Origin: Exophiala sp. HKRS030
Taxonomy: Eukaryota > Ascomycota > Eurotiomycetes > Chaetothyriales > Herpotrichiellaceae
NCBI GenBank assembly: GCA_023897205.1
Contig: JAHWDD010000001.1
Span: forward strand, 2,666,001-2,730,000
DNA length: 64,000 nucleotides
Direction: 5' to 3'
Shown: piece by piece, positions 36,352 to 46,148 of the stretch
Numbering within the stretch: position 1 is the stretch's first letter
Layout of the letters: every line of letters starts with the position of its first letter
Notes under the pieces: generated by a model
The model's database searches: none
What the model was told of the DNA's origin: nothing
What the model saw: only the letters and a program-made list of their open reading frames with translations
Made by a program: the position numbers and the translations under genes

Positions 36352-37596
36352 CTTGGATCACAGGCGACATAGGGTATTGCGAGGAGGGACATCAGATGAA
36401 AATACAATGCGGAACGACGGAGAATCAAAAGTCTGTCATTTGATCCCAACCATAACTCTGTGGCCAATGAGGACGAGGGTGTTTCCATTTCCAATCGGAA
36501 GGGGTCCGCACATTACGCACATTTGCACTCTTGCACTCTCACCACCACCACCACCACCACCACCACCATTACCTCGCCCTCATTCTCAACCTAACTCGCC
36601 CACGAAAACACTTGGGCTTAGATGCAATGCCTGGCTTTGGTGTAACTATTACGTTCGCCTCCTGAATTGTGACCCACCTGCTCCAAAGAATCACTCAATG
36701 ATGACTTCAGCGTTTTCTGTGACCGAACCACTTCACACCGATGCATATTAGCTGTAGCTGTGTGTACTCCGTAGGGAGGACAGCACGCAGTGTACTATGT
36801 TTATGATTCATGCCATTCATCTAAAAATTCTCCTGCCCTTTTCGGCTGTTAGATTGTTCGATGTTTGATCTAAGATTTGACATTTTCAAGGCATTCAAAG
36901 AGGCAACACCGAGCGAGCAAAAGTCAAGCCGAGGGAATCGTAACCCCACAGTCTTGGAATGGAAGCCTGGAAATCCAGAAGCCCTCCCTCCGTACAGGCC
37001 ACAGGTGACTACCCTAACTAGTTCTCTAACTTAGTTAAGTATGTTTTTACCTGTAGCTTAGTGGCGTACGGGGGGCGCCAAGCCTAAGGAGTCCCCCAGC
37101 TGCTCTGACTCATCCTGGCTAGTTGATGCCAGACGAGCAAATAACAAATCCATCAATTCCGGGCGTCAGAAAACTCATTCCCAGGCACTGGCCAGTGGCC
37201 GGCAGGGCCTCCTTAGCCTCCTTAGCCAGTCACCCACTTCCATTTTTGTGCTTATAAGCGTGCTTCTCGGCTCTGCAACTCTTAGGTGACTCTCATGCGG
37301 GCTAAGGCGGCGAGGACCCTACGAACACCAACACCGACACCGCAAACTGTACTACGGACTAGTTGGTAAGTTGGTAAGTTGGTTACTCCGTAGACACTCT
37401 GATTTCACTGGATTGTGGCCCGCCCGCCCTTCCGTGGAAGAACCTTTACCACAATAATATCCATAATTTCAATGACAACCCTTCTCATACTCCTCCCTTC
37501 TTCCCTCTGCTCAACCACCTCTACCTTTCTTTGTTGACTTGTCTACAACCCACTCTGTGTCCTCGCACTACTGCCACCTCTCAATCGTCCCTAGAC
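36352..37596. promoter_or_regulatory. Intergenic region upstream of 5-aminolevulinate synthase
   Basis: It contains an (ACC)n tract (36541-36567), TACTCCGTA copies at 36765-36773 and 37384-37392, and a short tandem GTTGGTAA stretch near 37360-37382. Pyrimidine-rich DNA just before the start (37480-37540) is typical of an active fungal promoter and leader. No specific factor site is identified. Confidence 0.5.
36541..36567 (+). repeat. (ACC)9 microsatellite
   Basis: Nine uninterrupted ACC units occur in noncoding DNA between the nucleotidase-like gene and the ALAS gene. Confidence 0.9.
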
Positions 37597-39475
37597 ATGG
37601 AGGCTCTTCTCCATCAATCCAAGGGAGTCTGTCCCTTCTTGAAGAAGACCTCACCGGCAACTCTGCGCACTCTCTCCACCTCCACCCGCCAATCCCCAGG
37701 TGGCGGCACCCTCACCAACTTGCAATTCATTGCTCGACGATGCCCTGTCATGAACAAGGCTCTTGCTGTGCAAAGCGCTCGCATGACTCCCCGCCGTGGC
37801 TACGGCAAGGTCGCCACCAGCACCGGCGTGGTCAAATCTTTGTTGGAGAAGAAATTGCATACCTCGGCCGAAAAGAAAGCCAGTGTTGAACCCAATCTGT
37901 TCCGACCAGCACAGCAAGGTACGCCAGCCAGCACCACTGCTTCCGTCAGATCTTCTCTAACCGCAACAGCTCCTCCTCCTCACAAGGTCCAGCTCGCTTC
38001 CAAGAAAGCCGATGCTTATGCAGGTCCAAAGCCCAGCGCCCCCGCCACTGTCCGCTACGACTATGACGCTTTCTACAAGAATGAACTCGACAAGAAGCAC
38101 AAAGACAAGTCCTACCGCTACTTCAACAACATCAACCGCTTGGCAAAGGAATTCCCACGTGCTCATATGGCTGCTGCAGAGGAGAAAGTGACCGTTTGGT
38201 GCTCCAATGACTACCTCGGAATGGGCCGCAACAAGCATGTGTTGAAGACCATGCATGAAACACTTGACAATTATGGTGCCGGTGCCGGTGGTACTCGAAA
38301 TATTTCTGGACACAATCAACACGCTGTGGCTTTGGAGAAGAGTCTGGCTGACCTGCATGGCAAAGAGGGTGCTCTTGTCTTCTCCTCATGCTATGTTGCA
38401 AATGATGCAACTTTGGCAACCCTAGGCAGTAAATTGCCAGATTGCGTCATCTTGAGCGACAGCATGAATCATGCGTCCATGATTCAGGGAATTCGCCATT
38501 CAGGGGCAAAGAAGATGGTTTTCAAGCATAACGACTTGGTTGATTTGGAGACCAAATTAGCCAGCCTACCCCCGAGCAACCAAAAATCATCGCCTTTGAA
38601 TCCGTCTACAGCATGTGTGGATCAATCGCTCCTATTGAGGCAATCTGCGATCTCGCCGACAAGTATGGAGCTATTACCTTCTTGGATGAAGTCCATGCCG
38701 TAGGAATGTACGGGCCGAGAGGAGCTGGTGTCGCTGAGCACCTCGATTATGATGTTTATGCCGATCCCAACAGAACTGCCGAATCACAAAAGGGAACCGT
38801 CATGGATAGAATCGATATCATTACTGGCACTCTCGGCAAAGCCTATGGCTGTGTTGGTGGTTACATTGCGGGTTCAGCTGCTTTGGTTGATACCGTACGT
38901 TCCCTCGCTCCAGGTTTCATCTTCACTACCAGTCTTCCCCAGCGACCATGGCTGGTGCTCGAACTGCGATTGAGTATCAGTCTCGTTACCAAGGTGATAG
39001 ATGTCTTCAACAGTTGCATACGCGCGCTTTGAAAGACGACTTGAACAATCGTGGAATACCCGTCATTCCTAATCCATCTCATATTGTTCCAATCTTGGTA
39101 GGTGATGCAGAGACAGCAAAGAAGGCATCGGACATGCTTCTCTCTGATTACAACATCTATGTACAGTCCATCAACTACCCAACAGTTCCACGTGGTGAGG
39201 AGCGACTTCGAGTTACTCCTACTCCGGGCCATACTGCCGAATTGAGAGCAGAACTGGTCGGTGCACTTGAAGAAGTTTGGCAACGCCTGAACATCAAACG
39301 TGTAGCCGACTGGGAGGCTCAAGGTGGGTTTGTGGGTGTAGGCGTCAAGGACGCTGCGCCTGTGGAACCATTGTGGACTGATCTCCAGATCGCAGAGGCT
39401 CAAACCAGCTCCGAACCTGAGGCCGATCAATTGGCCACCGAAAGAATCATGCCGATTGCTGCTGCTGCGGCTTGA
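37597..39475 (+). CDS. HEM1: 5-aminolevulinate synthase, mitochondrial; two one-base frame breaks
   Basis: This is the first enzyme of heme synthesis, condensing glycine and succinyl-CoA with PLP in the mitochondrial matrix. The ATG at 37597 gives a Ser/Arg-rich presequence with two Cys-Pro heme regulatory motifs (VCPFLKK, Cys12; ARRCPVM, Cys49), known in ALAS to mediate heme feedback on import. The catalytic core has [28 protein letters not shown] and [13 protein letters not shown] with the PLP lysine. The frame breaks at C5 (38569-38573), after which [17 protein letters not shown] resumes, and at C4 (38937-38940), after which [13 protein letters not shown] resumes. One base at each gives 627 codons. 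Since ALAS is essential without external heme precursor, both breaks are best read as base-calling errors. No intron is needed. Confidence 0.93.
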
Positions 39476-39935
39476 GCTCTCAATTCTACCATGTCGATGT
39501 GATTGTTGAGGTGCTTGTCGCAAGCTCAATCCAAGGGTGATATCTGAATTTATGAGGTGGAAAATTTTCTTTGCTTTATCCAGCAAAAGTCAGGCTCTTC
39601 AGCCATCTAGAATCGATCTCAATTAAGAGGACCCGATCTAGCTTTACATACTATATATCGAGCCAGAGGGATTTCGATCTCTTTGTGCTCATGATTTGAC
39701 AAAATAAATCAGCCATCATATACATGGCGATTTTGACATTCTATTTACAGTTTTTCTCCTAATAGTCAACTGTACCATGCCATTCCGGTAAATGATTCTT
39801 TCCCCAGAGGTCGTAATTCGTGACATCGCAATCCATCGCTACGACGTGAACAAGTAGGCTTTTGACAACTCATCCGTTCTCATTCCTCGCTCGACCCATG
39901 CCAACCCACCCAACCTTGAACACCTACCTTCAGGT
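39476..39935. other. Convergent intergenic region
   Basis: This short region lies between the 3' ends of the ALAS and RPA49 genes. It is AT-rich, as expected of two 3' untranslated regions; I see nothing else. Confidence 0.6.
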
Positions 39936-41493
39936 TTACCTCCTACTCGGCCTCCCAGCACTGACCTTGGGAAACTCGATTGGAAACTTCAACTTTGCAA
40001 ACTTCAGCCTCGGCAAAGCAACCTGGTTGCCCTGGGCATCCTTGACCTTGACGCCAGCACGATTCGCGAGCCTCTCCCACCCCCAACTGCGCAAATCCGA
40101 ATCCGACACCGTCTCCATCCGACAGCCCAGCTGGCGGTACAGCTTGGCCACATCGGCCGGCTGCAGCGCCAGATCGAGCGCGATGTCCGTCGGTTCCGTG
40201 ACCAGCAGCGGTGTCGCGGGGCTAGGGCGGAATTTCGGCGGTGGGATTTGCAGCGTCAATGCGAGGATTGTGGTCGTCAGCAGCGTTTTCGCATGTGGTG
40301 TTGGCGAGCCAGATGGGTAGAAGTGTGCGACCAGCGAGGCGAGGAAGTTGGTTGATAGCGATGCGTCCGTCGTGGTCTTCGCGGGCCATTTCTCTGGTGG
40401 TGGGATGGGCCGGCGTGGTGGCAGGCGTGTTGTGTACGTGTAGATTTCGATTAGGAGGAGTGTGTAGCGGAGGAGTTGCAGGAGTTGGAGGTGCGATGGG
40501 GACTCGCGGTCGGCTACGTGTTGTTGGGCCAGGTGTTGTACGCGGTTGGATACGAAGCGGGAGCGGGTCACGATGTCCTTCTTGTGTGCGACACGGTCGC
40601 GCCAGTAGGCGATGGGCATCTGTGAGAGTGTTGTGTGTGGGGGGCCGGGGAAGATGAGTGAGGTGAGAGGGTATACTTGGCTGATCTCCGTGGCGGTCAG
40701 GTCGGCGAGTGGGAGCGGTTTGTTGGCTCGTGACTGCGATGATGACTCTTGCTCGATGCTGCTCTGGAGAGAATCACTGCCTTCGTTGTTGTTGTCGTCT
40801 TCGTCTTTGATTGTCGACAGGATCGCCGCCGAGATCGGGTTGTCGATGCTGTCTCCGCCGTGTGCGAGTAGGCGGTTCTCTGCTACTGCAGCCACGGCTT
40901 TGCGAGATTTCTTTGTACCGAAGGCTTCGGTGAGTGCTGCTCGGCTGTATTGTGATGCTGATGGCGGTGCGGCTGTGGTCTTGTCTTCGTCGTCGTCATT
41001 GTCAGATGGTGTGCTAGGCCGTTCGATCTGGCGTACGCTGCTTCGCACTGTCATGCGTTTGGCTTCAGTGACTTGCAGCTTGTTGGACGCCGGGTCGAAC
41101 ACTGCGATGTAGTGTCTCATGTGCTTTTCTCCTACGTCGGTCACTTTAGACTCGGTTGCCGTGTAGTCGATTGTTGGGTGTGTGTTGGAGTGAAGGAGGA
41201 GGAGTGAGGACTTTTTGTTCGAGAATGATTCGAACGACACATCTGAAGGCAGGGTTACGCCAGGCGCCGACGCTGCAAGAGAGGCATGGTTAGTCTTGGA
41301 TGAGATCGCAGAGAAACATTATTGTCTCCCATCTTGACAAACAGAATGCCTTGTGTACATAGGAACACTCACCAACCACTGGTTTCGCGACATCTGGACT
41401 GGAGATATGGGAGACCCGGACTTTGGTCGGTTGTGCCTTTTTGGAAGGCCGCTCACTTCTTTCAGAGTCAGCTTTCCTCTTTTTTTCACTCAT
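39936..41493 (-). CDS. RPA49: RNA polymerase I subunit A49
   Basis: Exon 1 is 41373-41493 (MSEKKRKADSERSERPSKK...) and exon 2 is 39936-41272, with a 100 nt intron; phases agree and the sum is 486 codons. The splice restores VASAPGVTLPSDVSFESFS, the start of the A49 dimerisation region that pairs with A34.5. RHYIAVFDPASNKLQV and EAFGTKKSRKAV are typical of the family. An acidic linker follows, then the tandem winged-helix C-terminal half, including QVYPLTSLIF, IPTRPP-like proline stretches and LYRQLGCRMETV. The basic N terminus probably carries a nucleolar targeting signal. A49 stimulates Pol I initiation and elongation on rDNA. Yeast A49 is 415 residues; the extra length is in the linker. The frame is intact. 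Confidence 0.88.
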
Positions 41494-42322
41494 TTTCGGT
41501 TCCCTGGGTTATCAATTGGGTTCGGAATGTGCCTTGAAGGACGATATGCGAGTACTAGTCACAGAGGGACTTGCTAATGAGAGTAGGCGATAGCAGTGCT
41601 GGAATCGTTGGTCGAATCTATCAGGTTTCTCCAACTCTGAAAAATAATTTCCAGTCGGCGAGTCGGAGAAAACCATCCTCGGATCACTTGCCCCACAACC
41701 GTCGCGCACATTGTTTGAACCTATTGTTGTTCTAAAAGGTTTGCTTAACGAACGTCTTAAAAGAGGCATACTGTGTACCCTACTTTGAAGGAATGCGTGG
41801 TCTACAAAAGAAGTTGGTACGAGTTCAACACGCATAAGCTACATCACTTGAAGGGCACGCAACTGAAGGTCTGGGATTTGTTCAAAGCTGATTGGATTGA
41901 TTCATCTGCGCAGGTACTATTGCTCGAAAGCAACCATGAATCACATGGTATGGATTGAGGCGTTGAACTTTTGAATGTGCCGGAAGAGTCTTGAGTATCA
42001 TTCGAGATTGCCAGGGGATTTCTTCGTAGCGGTGCGGTGCAAATCTCCCTTTGAGATGCTCAAGACATCATAAGCAACCTGCCATAAAGCTCCATGAATA
42101 ATTGACCATCCTCCACTCCTCTTACACAACTGCCACAAAAGTGACAAGTTGATGATTGTAAGGCCGATTCTTCCATGATCGTAAAATGTCCATTGCGATT
42201 GAGAAACACGCCTCTGGTCTGAGATACCGATCGGAAAACAATTCAATATCCGACGAATTGCTTGGTTGAAGATTCATTGACAGTGGTCGAGAGGGAAAGA
42301 TGTGATGGAGCAGTTGACGCGA
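41494..42322. other. Intergenic region between RPL41 and RPA49
   Basis: This holds the 3' region of RPL41 and the promoter of RPA49, both minus-strand genes. No additional gene is supported. Confidence 0.5.
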
Positions 42323-42467
42323 TTACTTGCTGTTGGAGGAGTCAGTAACCTGTCCTGAAAAACCTTCTAGCTCGCACAGCAATGCGTTTCACTTACCTGC
42401 GGGCTCTCGTCTTGCGCCTCTTACGCTTGAGTCTTCGGACTCGCTTCTTTCTCCACTTGGCTCTCAT
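42323..42467 (-). CDS. RPL41: 60S ribosomal protein eL41 (25 residues, two exons)
   Basis: Exon 1 (42397-42467) reads MRAKWRKKRVRRLKRKRRK, then TRAR and the first two bases of a Ser codon. A 67 nt intron follows (donor GTAAGT, branch ACTGAC, acceptor CAACAG), and exon 2 (42323-42329) is only 7 nt, giving the last base of AGC, AAG and a TAA stop. The product ends SK, like eL41 elsewhere, and is 25 residues long, as in yeast. It is the shortest and most basic ribosomal protein and sits at the interface of the two subunits. The longer plus-strand open frame over the same bases is a shadow. Confidence is high because the sequence is almost invariant in eukaryotes and the splice is canonical. Confidence 0.96.
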
Positions 42468-42787
42468 CTTCGCTCAAATTGGACTGCTGATAGTTAGCGC
42501 GATGTCATTTAAAGATGGAAGCCTTGAAGGTCTCATAACTAGAGGGTCGCGGGAGAAAGGTTACGTACAATTTGTCGAGGATGAGTTGTTGGATGAGAGA
42601 TGGAGAGCGGAAAAGGAACCAGCTACGAGCGGGGATTTTGAGGCATGAAAGTGCGTGACCTCAAACAGTCTTGGCATGTTTGCAGTCCAACGTCATTGGT
42701 CATGTTGCCAAGCCCAAGTTAGGACCTTGCCGTTAACAAGCATGAAAGCGACTGCTTTTAACGTAACGAGCCTAGTCACCTTCACGT

Positions 42788-43114
42788 TCAGGCATTTCTT
42801 GCATATTGTCGTGGTCCAAAGTGGTTCCTGAGGTAATCTGGCAAAAATGGTGTAGGACAGTAATTATCCTTGATCATCATAGCTAGAGTTTTGAGATCAA
42901 AGGAGTAGTCTACTGAGTACATATTAGTAAAATCCACGCCCTGATCACGAACCACATTTAGCGCTTTCTTCTTAGTCTTCTTTAGAAATAGGGGATACCT
43001 CCAGGGTCGAAGGTTTGAGACAAATTGATAGTCACAAGTTGTAGTCATGCATAGATCCCGCAGCCCGCATATTAGACACATTTCATGGTCTATAAAATCC
43101 TCAATCGCTGTCAA
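42788..43114 (-). CDS. Hypothetical ORF downstream of the MYND gene
   Basis: This open frame of 108 codons starts 55 bp after the stop of the MYND/DUF4470 gene, on the same strand. The frame is in fact open a little further upstream, and a TTGACAG just before it looks like a splice acceptor, so it might be a 3' exon of an alternative transcript or a remnant of another gene. It contains CLICGLRDLC and a Lys-rich KKTKKKAL segment but no domain I recognise. Coding status is doubtful. Confidence 0.3.
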   Translation of the reverse strand: MTAIEDFIDHEMCLICGLRDLCMTTTCDYQFVSNLRPWRYPLFLKKTKKKALNVVRDQGVDFTNMYSVDYSFDLKTLAMMIKDNYCPTPFLPDYLRNHFGPRQYARNA

Positions 43115-43168
43115 GAAGTCAAGGGCAAATGTTCAGCCAAAATGGTAATGCCATCCTGACAGCCATTT

Positions 43169-45138
43169 TCAGACCCAATTCCATTCCACATATCGTTCAG
43201 CTCCACTATGAGAAGAGGCAAGCAAAATCTCAAACTCTTCTAATCCTCCCACCTGCTCTGGTTGTAGCTTAAGCCTCATTGGCCAGGCATCAATGATAGT
43301 GTGGCTTGGTTTGATCTTCAGGCCTAACGTCCGACCAATGTTTGTGATGCCTAGTCTAGTTTGGTATCTATAAACGGTTAGTCTGCATGCCTTATATTCG
43401 GATCCTCACAACGGACCTATTGAAATACTTTTCATTGTCACGAAGCAAATCATGAGCTGATACATATTTGATTGTTGCCGAGTCATAATCAAAGTGCCGC
43501 GGAGAATTAGGTGGAAGATACCTAGCAACTCTTTGCAAAATGGATATTGATTCACCACGACTGGGGGAGTAGACTGAACGGCTTCAACAACAGCATTCAT
43601 GAAAAGTGTTATAATAGTTGCGTGAGAATTGTCACTGTGCTTTTGTAGCAATGGACGACACAAGTCGAGTGTGCGGGCAATTCCGAGGTAACAATCATCC
43701 GATATATTCGACACCTATAGAAGATAATCAGATTTTGGTGTCCAGTACACTCTCTTTGAAATCTTACCTCAATACGTGCAAAAGTACGATTGCCAAGATG
43801 CCATGGGAGGTCACTAGCATCCAAGTTAAAGAATTCGAATCCTATCGTTCTGGACATAATCTGCGTCTTAAAAGATGACAGAAGATTCTTGAGGCGATTG
43901 AACAATTTGCCGTATATGTCGTTACTAGCAGGGCCACAGGAGATGCGAGAAATATGATTTAAATTCCATCCATCAAGCGGATCTGCTGAGTCAAGCATTG
44001 GCCAATCCTCGCCGTTTTGATAGATGGTACTGATACTTATTAGCAAACATATGGCAGATTGTGCCCAGGCGTGCCTTACGGATTTGGAACGTCGAACTCT
44101 TCGCGGGAATGAACAAAGGGTAAGAGGATTCCTTCTTCACGAAATCTCCGCTTGCACACGCGATGAGAAGGCTTCTGAAACAAAAGGTTGCGGTCCCGAT
44201 AGTCATGTCGTTCTGGTGCGAGTGTAATGGCTTGTCGAAGTTGATCGGCCTGGCTGCAGCTTAACCCTTCCGGAAGTTCAAGAAATGAAGGGAGTAGCAT
44301 CCATTTCTCCTTGGACAATGTGGCCCGAAGAGTCTTGCTTCCAAAAGTCCAGGTCTTTCCGAGGATCGTACCGTCCGGCTTGTCCTTGATTTTGGCACAG
44401 ACATCTTGGAATAGTGGAAGGATATGCGATTGCAAGAGACGTAAATGTGAAGACTGAAGTTTCGCCGAGTACCATATGTGTATGACAGTCTCAATTGTCC
44501 TAGCAGGGACTTCGTCAATGGCCAACATAGCAAGAAGCATGATTAAATTCCGAGCCACAATGTCAAAATCTCTGTCGTTCAGGACTAATGAGACGGCCTT
44601 TTGATACTCATCGGGGAGACAAGATACTGTTTCCAGGAGATTACGAACATCACCCGAAGCTGTAAACTGTGGTTCAGCTTCGTGGTCATGGCAGACAGCT
44701 GATGATCCTCACCCGCAAATAGCACGTGCAAGTCGTGACCGTAGGAGCTTCCTTCATTCCGGCTAAGAGCCAGGACATCTAGTGCTGGCATGTTACCCCA
44801 AAGGTATTTCTGCCTGTGTCCGTGGAAGGCAGTAGACGCACTGCCACCCACGAAATCGGGAACGCGGCGCTCTGCCTCCCACTTTGGCACCCAGTCGGAC
44901 TTCATCAATGGACTTCTACAATAGATCTTGTGCTCCGGCCAGTCAGCCTTCTGGCAGGCTTTCCCGCAGTACTGGTCATGATTAGCTATGCATCTCAAAT
45001 ATCATGACTATGATATTGTCATCGTACCGCAACAAGGCGACAACCACCGCAGGCCAGCTGACCTATTCCGCTGCACGTCTCGACCAGACCTGGTCGCCGA
45101 TTGGCACAAGGGATTGGCAACATGTCACCTCGCCCCAT
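43169..45138 (-). CDS. MYND zinc-finger, DUF4470-domain protein, six exons; one frame break
   Basis: Exons are 45028-45138, 44713-44971, 44080-44659, 43768-44029, 43417-43714 and 43169-43367, with introns of 49-56 nt, all GT-AG. The N terminus, MGRGDMLPIPCANRRPG, and splicing of exons 1 and 2 rebuild the zinc-binding set: CSGIGQLACGGCRLVAYCG, then KACQKADWPEHKIYC. DUF4470 follows (KYLWGNMPALDVLAL, then FAASGDVRNLLETVSCLPDEY after splicing). The C-terminal block, AWPMRLKLQPEQ with SGAERYVEWNWV, is the usual end of these fungal proteins. Exon 5 has a frame break at a T4 run (43537-43540), after which QRVARYLPPNSPRHFDYD resumes; one base gives 570 codons. Function is unknown; MYND fingers usually bind proline-rich peptides. 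The family is often expanded in fungi. Confidence 0.85.
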
Positions 45139-46148
45139 GGTAGCTGTGAGAGAAACGTTTGAAAGAGAAGATAAACAGTCGATAGTGAGACCATCAAAGA
45201 GCAGAAGAATGTTCCTTGTACTTGGACGACATAGTCAGACCCGCTGGCGTAGAGTCTAGCAAAGAGTGTTTGGCTGCCTCTCTCTATGCTCATTTCAATG
45301 CTTGACAAAACACGTTGCATGGTTCCGTGACAAAGAAAGTGCACCACATCCAACCGTCACGTATGACAGCATTGTTTGCTACAGCCTTCTAGCCGCACGG
45401 TGTTCAAGTGGCTTGACCGCAAAGTCAGGGGGGTCAATCACTAGAGCTAGAGTTTGGATGCGATTGATAACAGGAATGGTTGTCATAAGAAATTTGGGGC
45501 AATCCGCGTCTGGAGCCAAATACCACACGACACGTTTTCTTACCGATGGCACCGTGCCGAAGGAACGGAATTTGATGAATCCCTGTGCTGTGATGAGCGT
45601 CCTTTGCCTCTCCATGGTCATTGCTCAGATAGTGTTACGTAGACACTGTACAATTGCGGGACTTTCTTGATAGAGTAGGAGTTTTCAATTTAGACACGGA
45701 AGGTGGTAGCGCTGAAGTCATAGAAAGATGGCATAAAGTCCACGATTTTCGACGTCGTCAGATTGGCCTCTTGGAATAAAGCCACGACACTAAGGGGTCT
45801 GAACGAGGTTTGAACCATCGTATATCGATCTAAAGACTTGAAGGGAATTAGTGTTTGAGATCTGTACCGTGAGATAGAACGAACAGTCTAGCTAGGTACA
45901 TGCTCCATGGCTACGTATTAGCCCCTGCTGGCGATCATGTCGATTTATGGTTTTGCGGCGCCTGAACAACTTCTGACCAACTAGTCTGAATTTGGTTAAG
46001 CGTAGGAGTTCTGGAGAGAGACATCAACGCGAGAGATACTGTACGTCCATAAGTGAATTGCAAAACTACCTTCCACTCACCTACCACTAAACACTCTGTT
46101 CATTTATTTTCTCTGAATTTGGTGAACGCAATAGAGTTTCAAGATTGG
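45139..46148. other. Intergenic region with an unassigned minus-strand ORF
   Basis: This lies between two minus-strand genes. An 80-codon open frame at 45379-45621 on the minus strand (MTMERQRTLITAQGF...) reads plausibly but has no recognised domain, and an overlapping plus-strand frame competes with it. I do not call either as a gene. Confidence 0.4.

Noticed and set aside
38560..38945. Programmed ribosomal frameshifting in the ALAS gene
   Set aside because: There is no slippery heptamer or downstream structure evident, ALAS is not known to use it, and identical one-base losses occur in unrelated genes in this window.
42382..42648. Plus-strand open frame of 88 codons with an apparent membrane segment
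   Set aside because: It is the antisense shadow of RPL41 exon 1 and its leader; the minus strand encodes an invariant ribosomal protein with canonical splice sites.
45790..45830. Minus-strand GGTTCAAACC with a weak five-base stem, resembling a tRNA T-arm
   Set aside because: No matching acceptor stem, A box or anticodon arm at the right distance.
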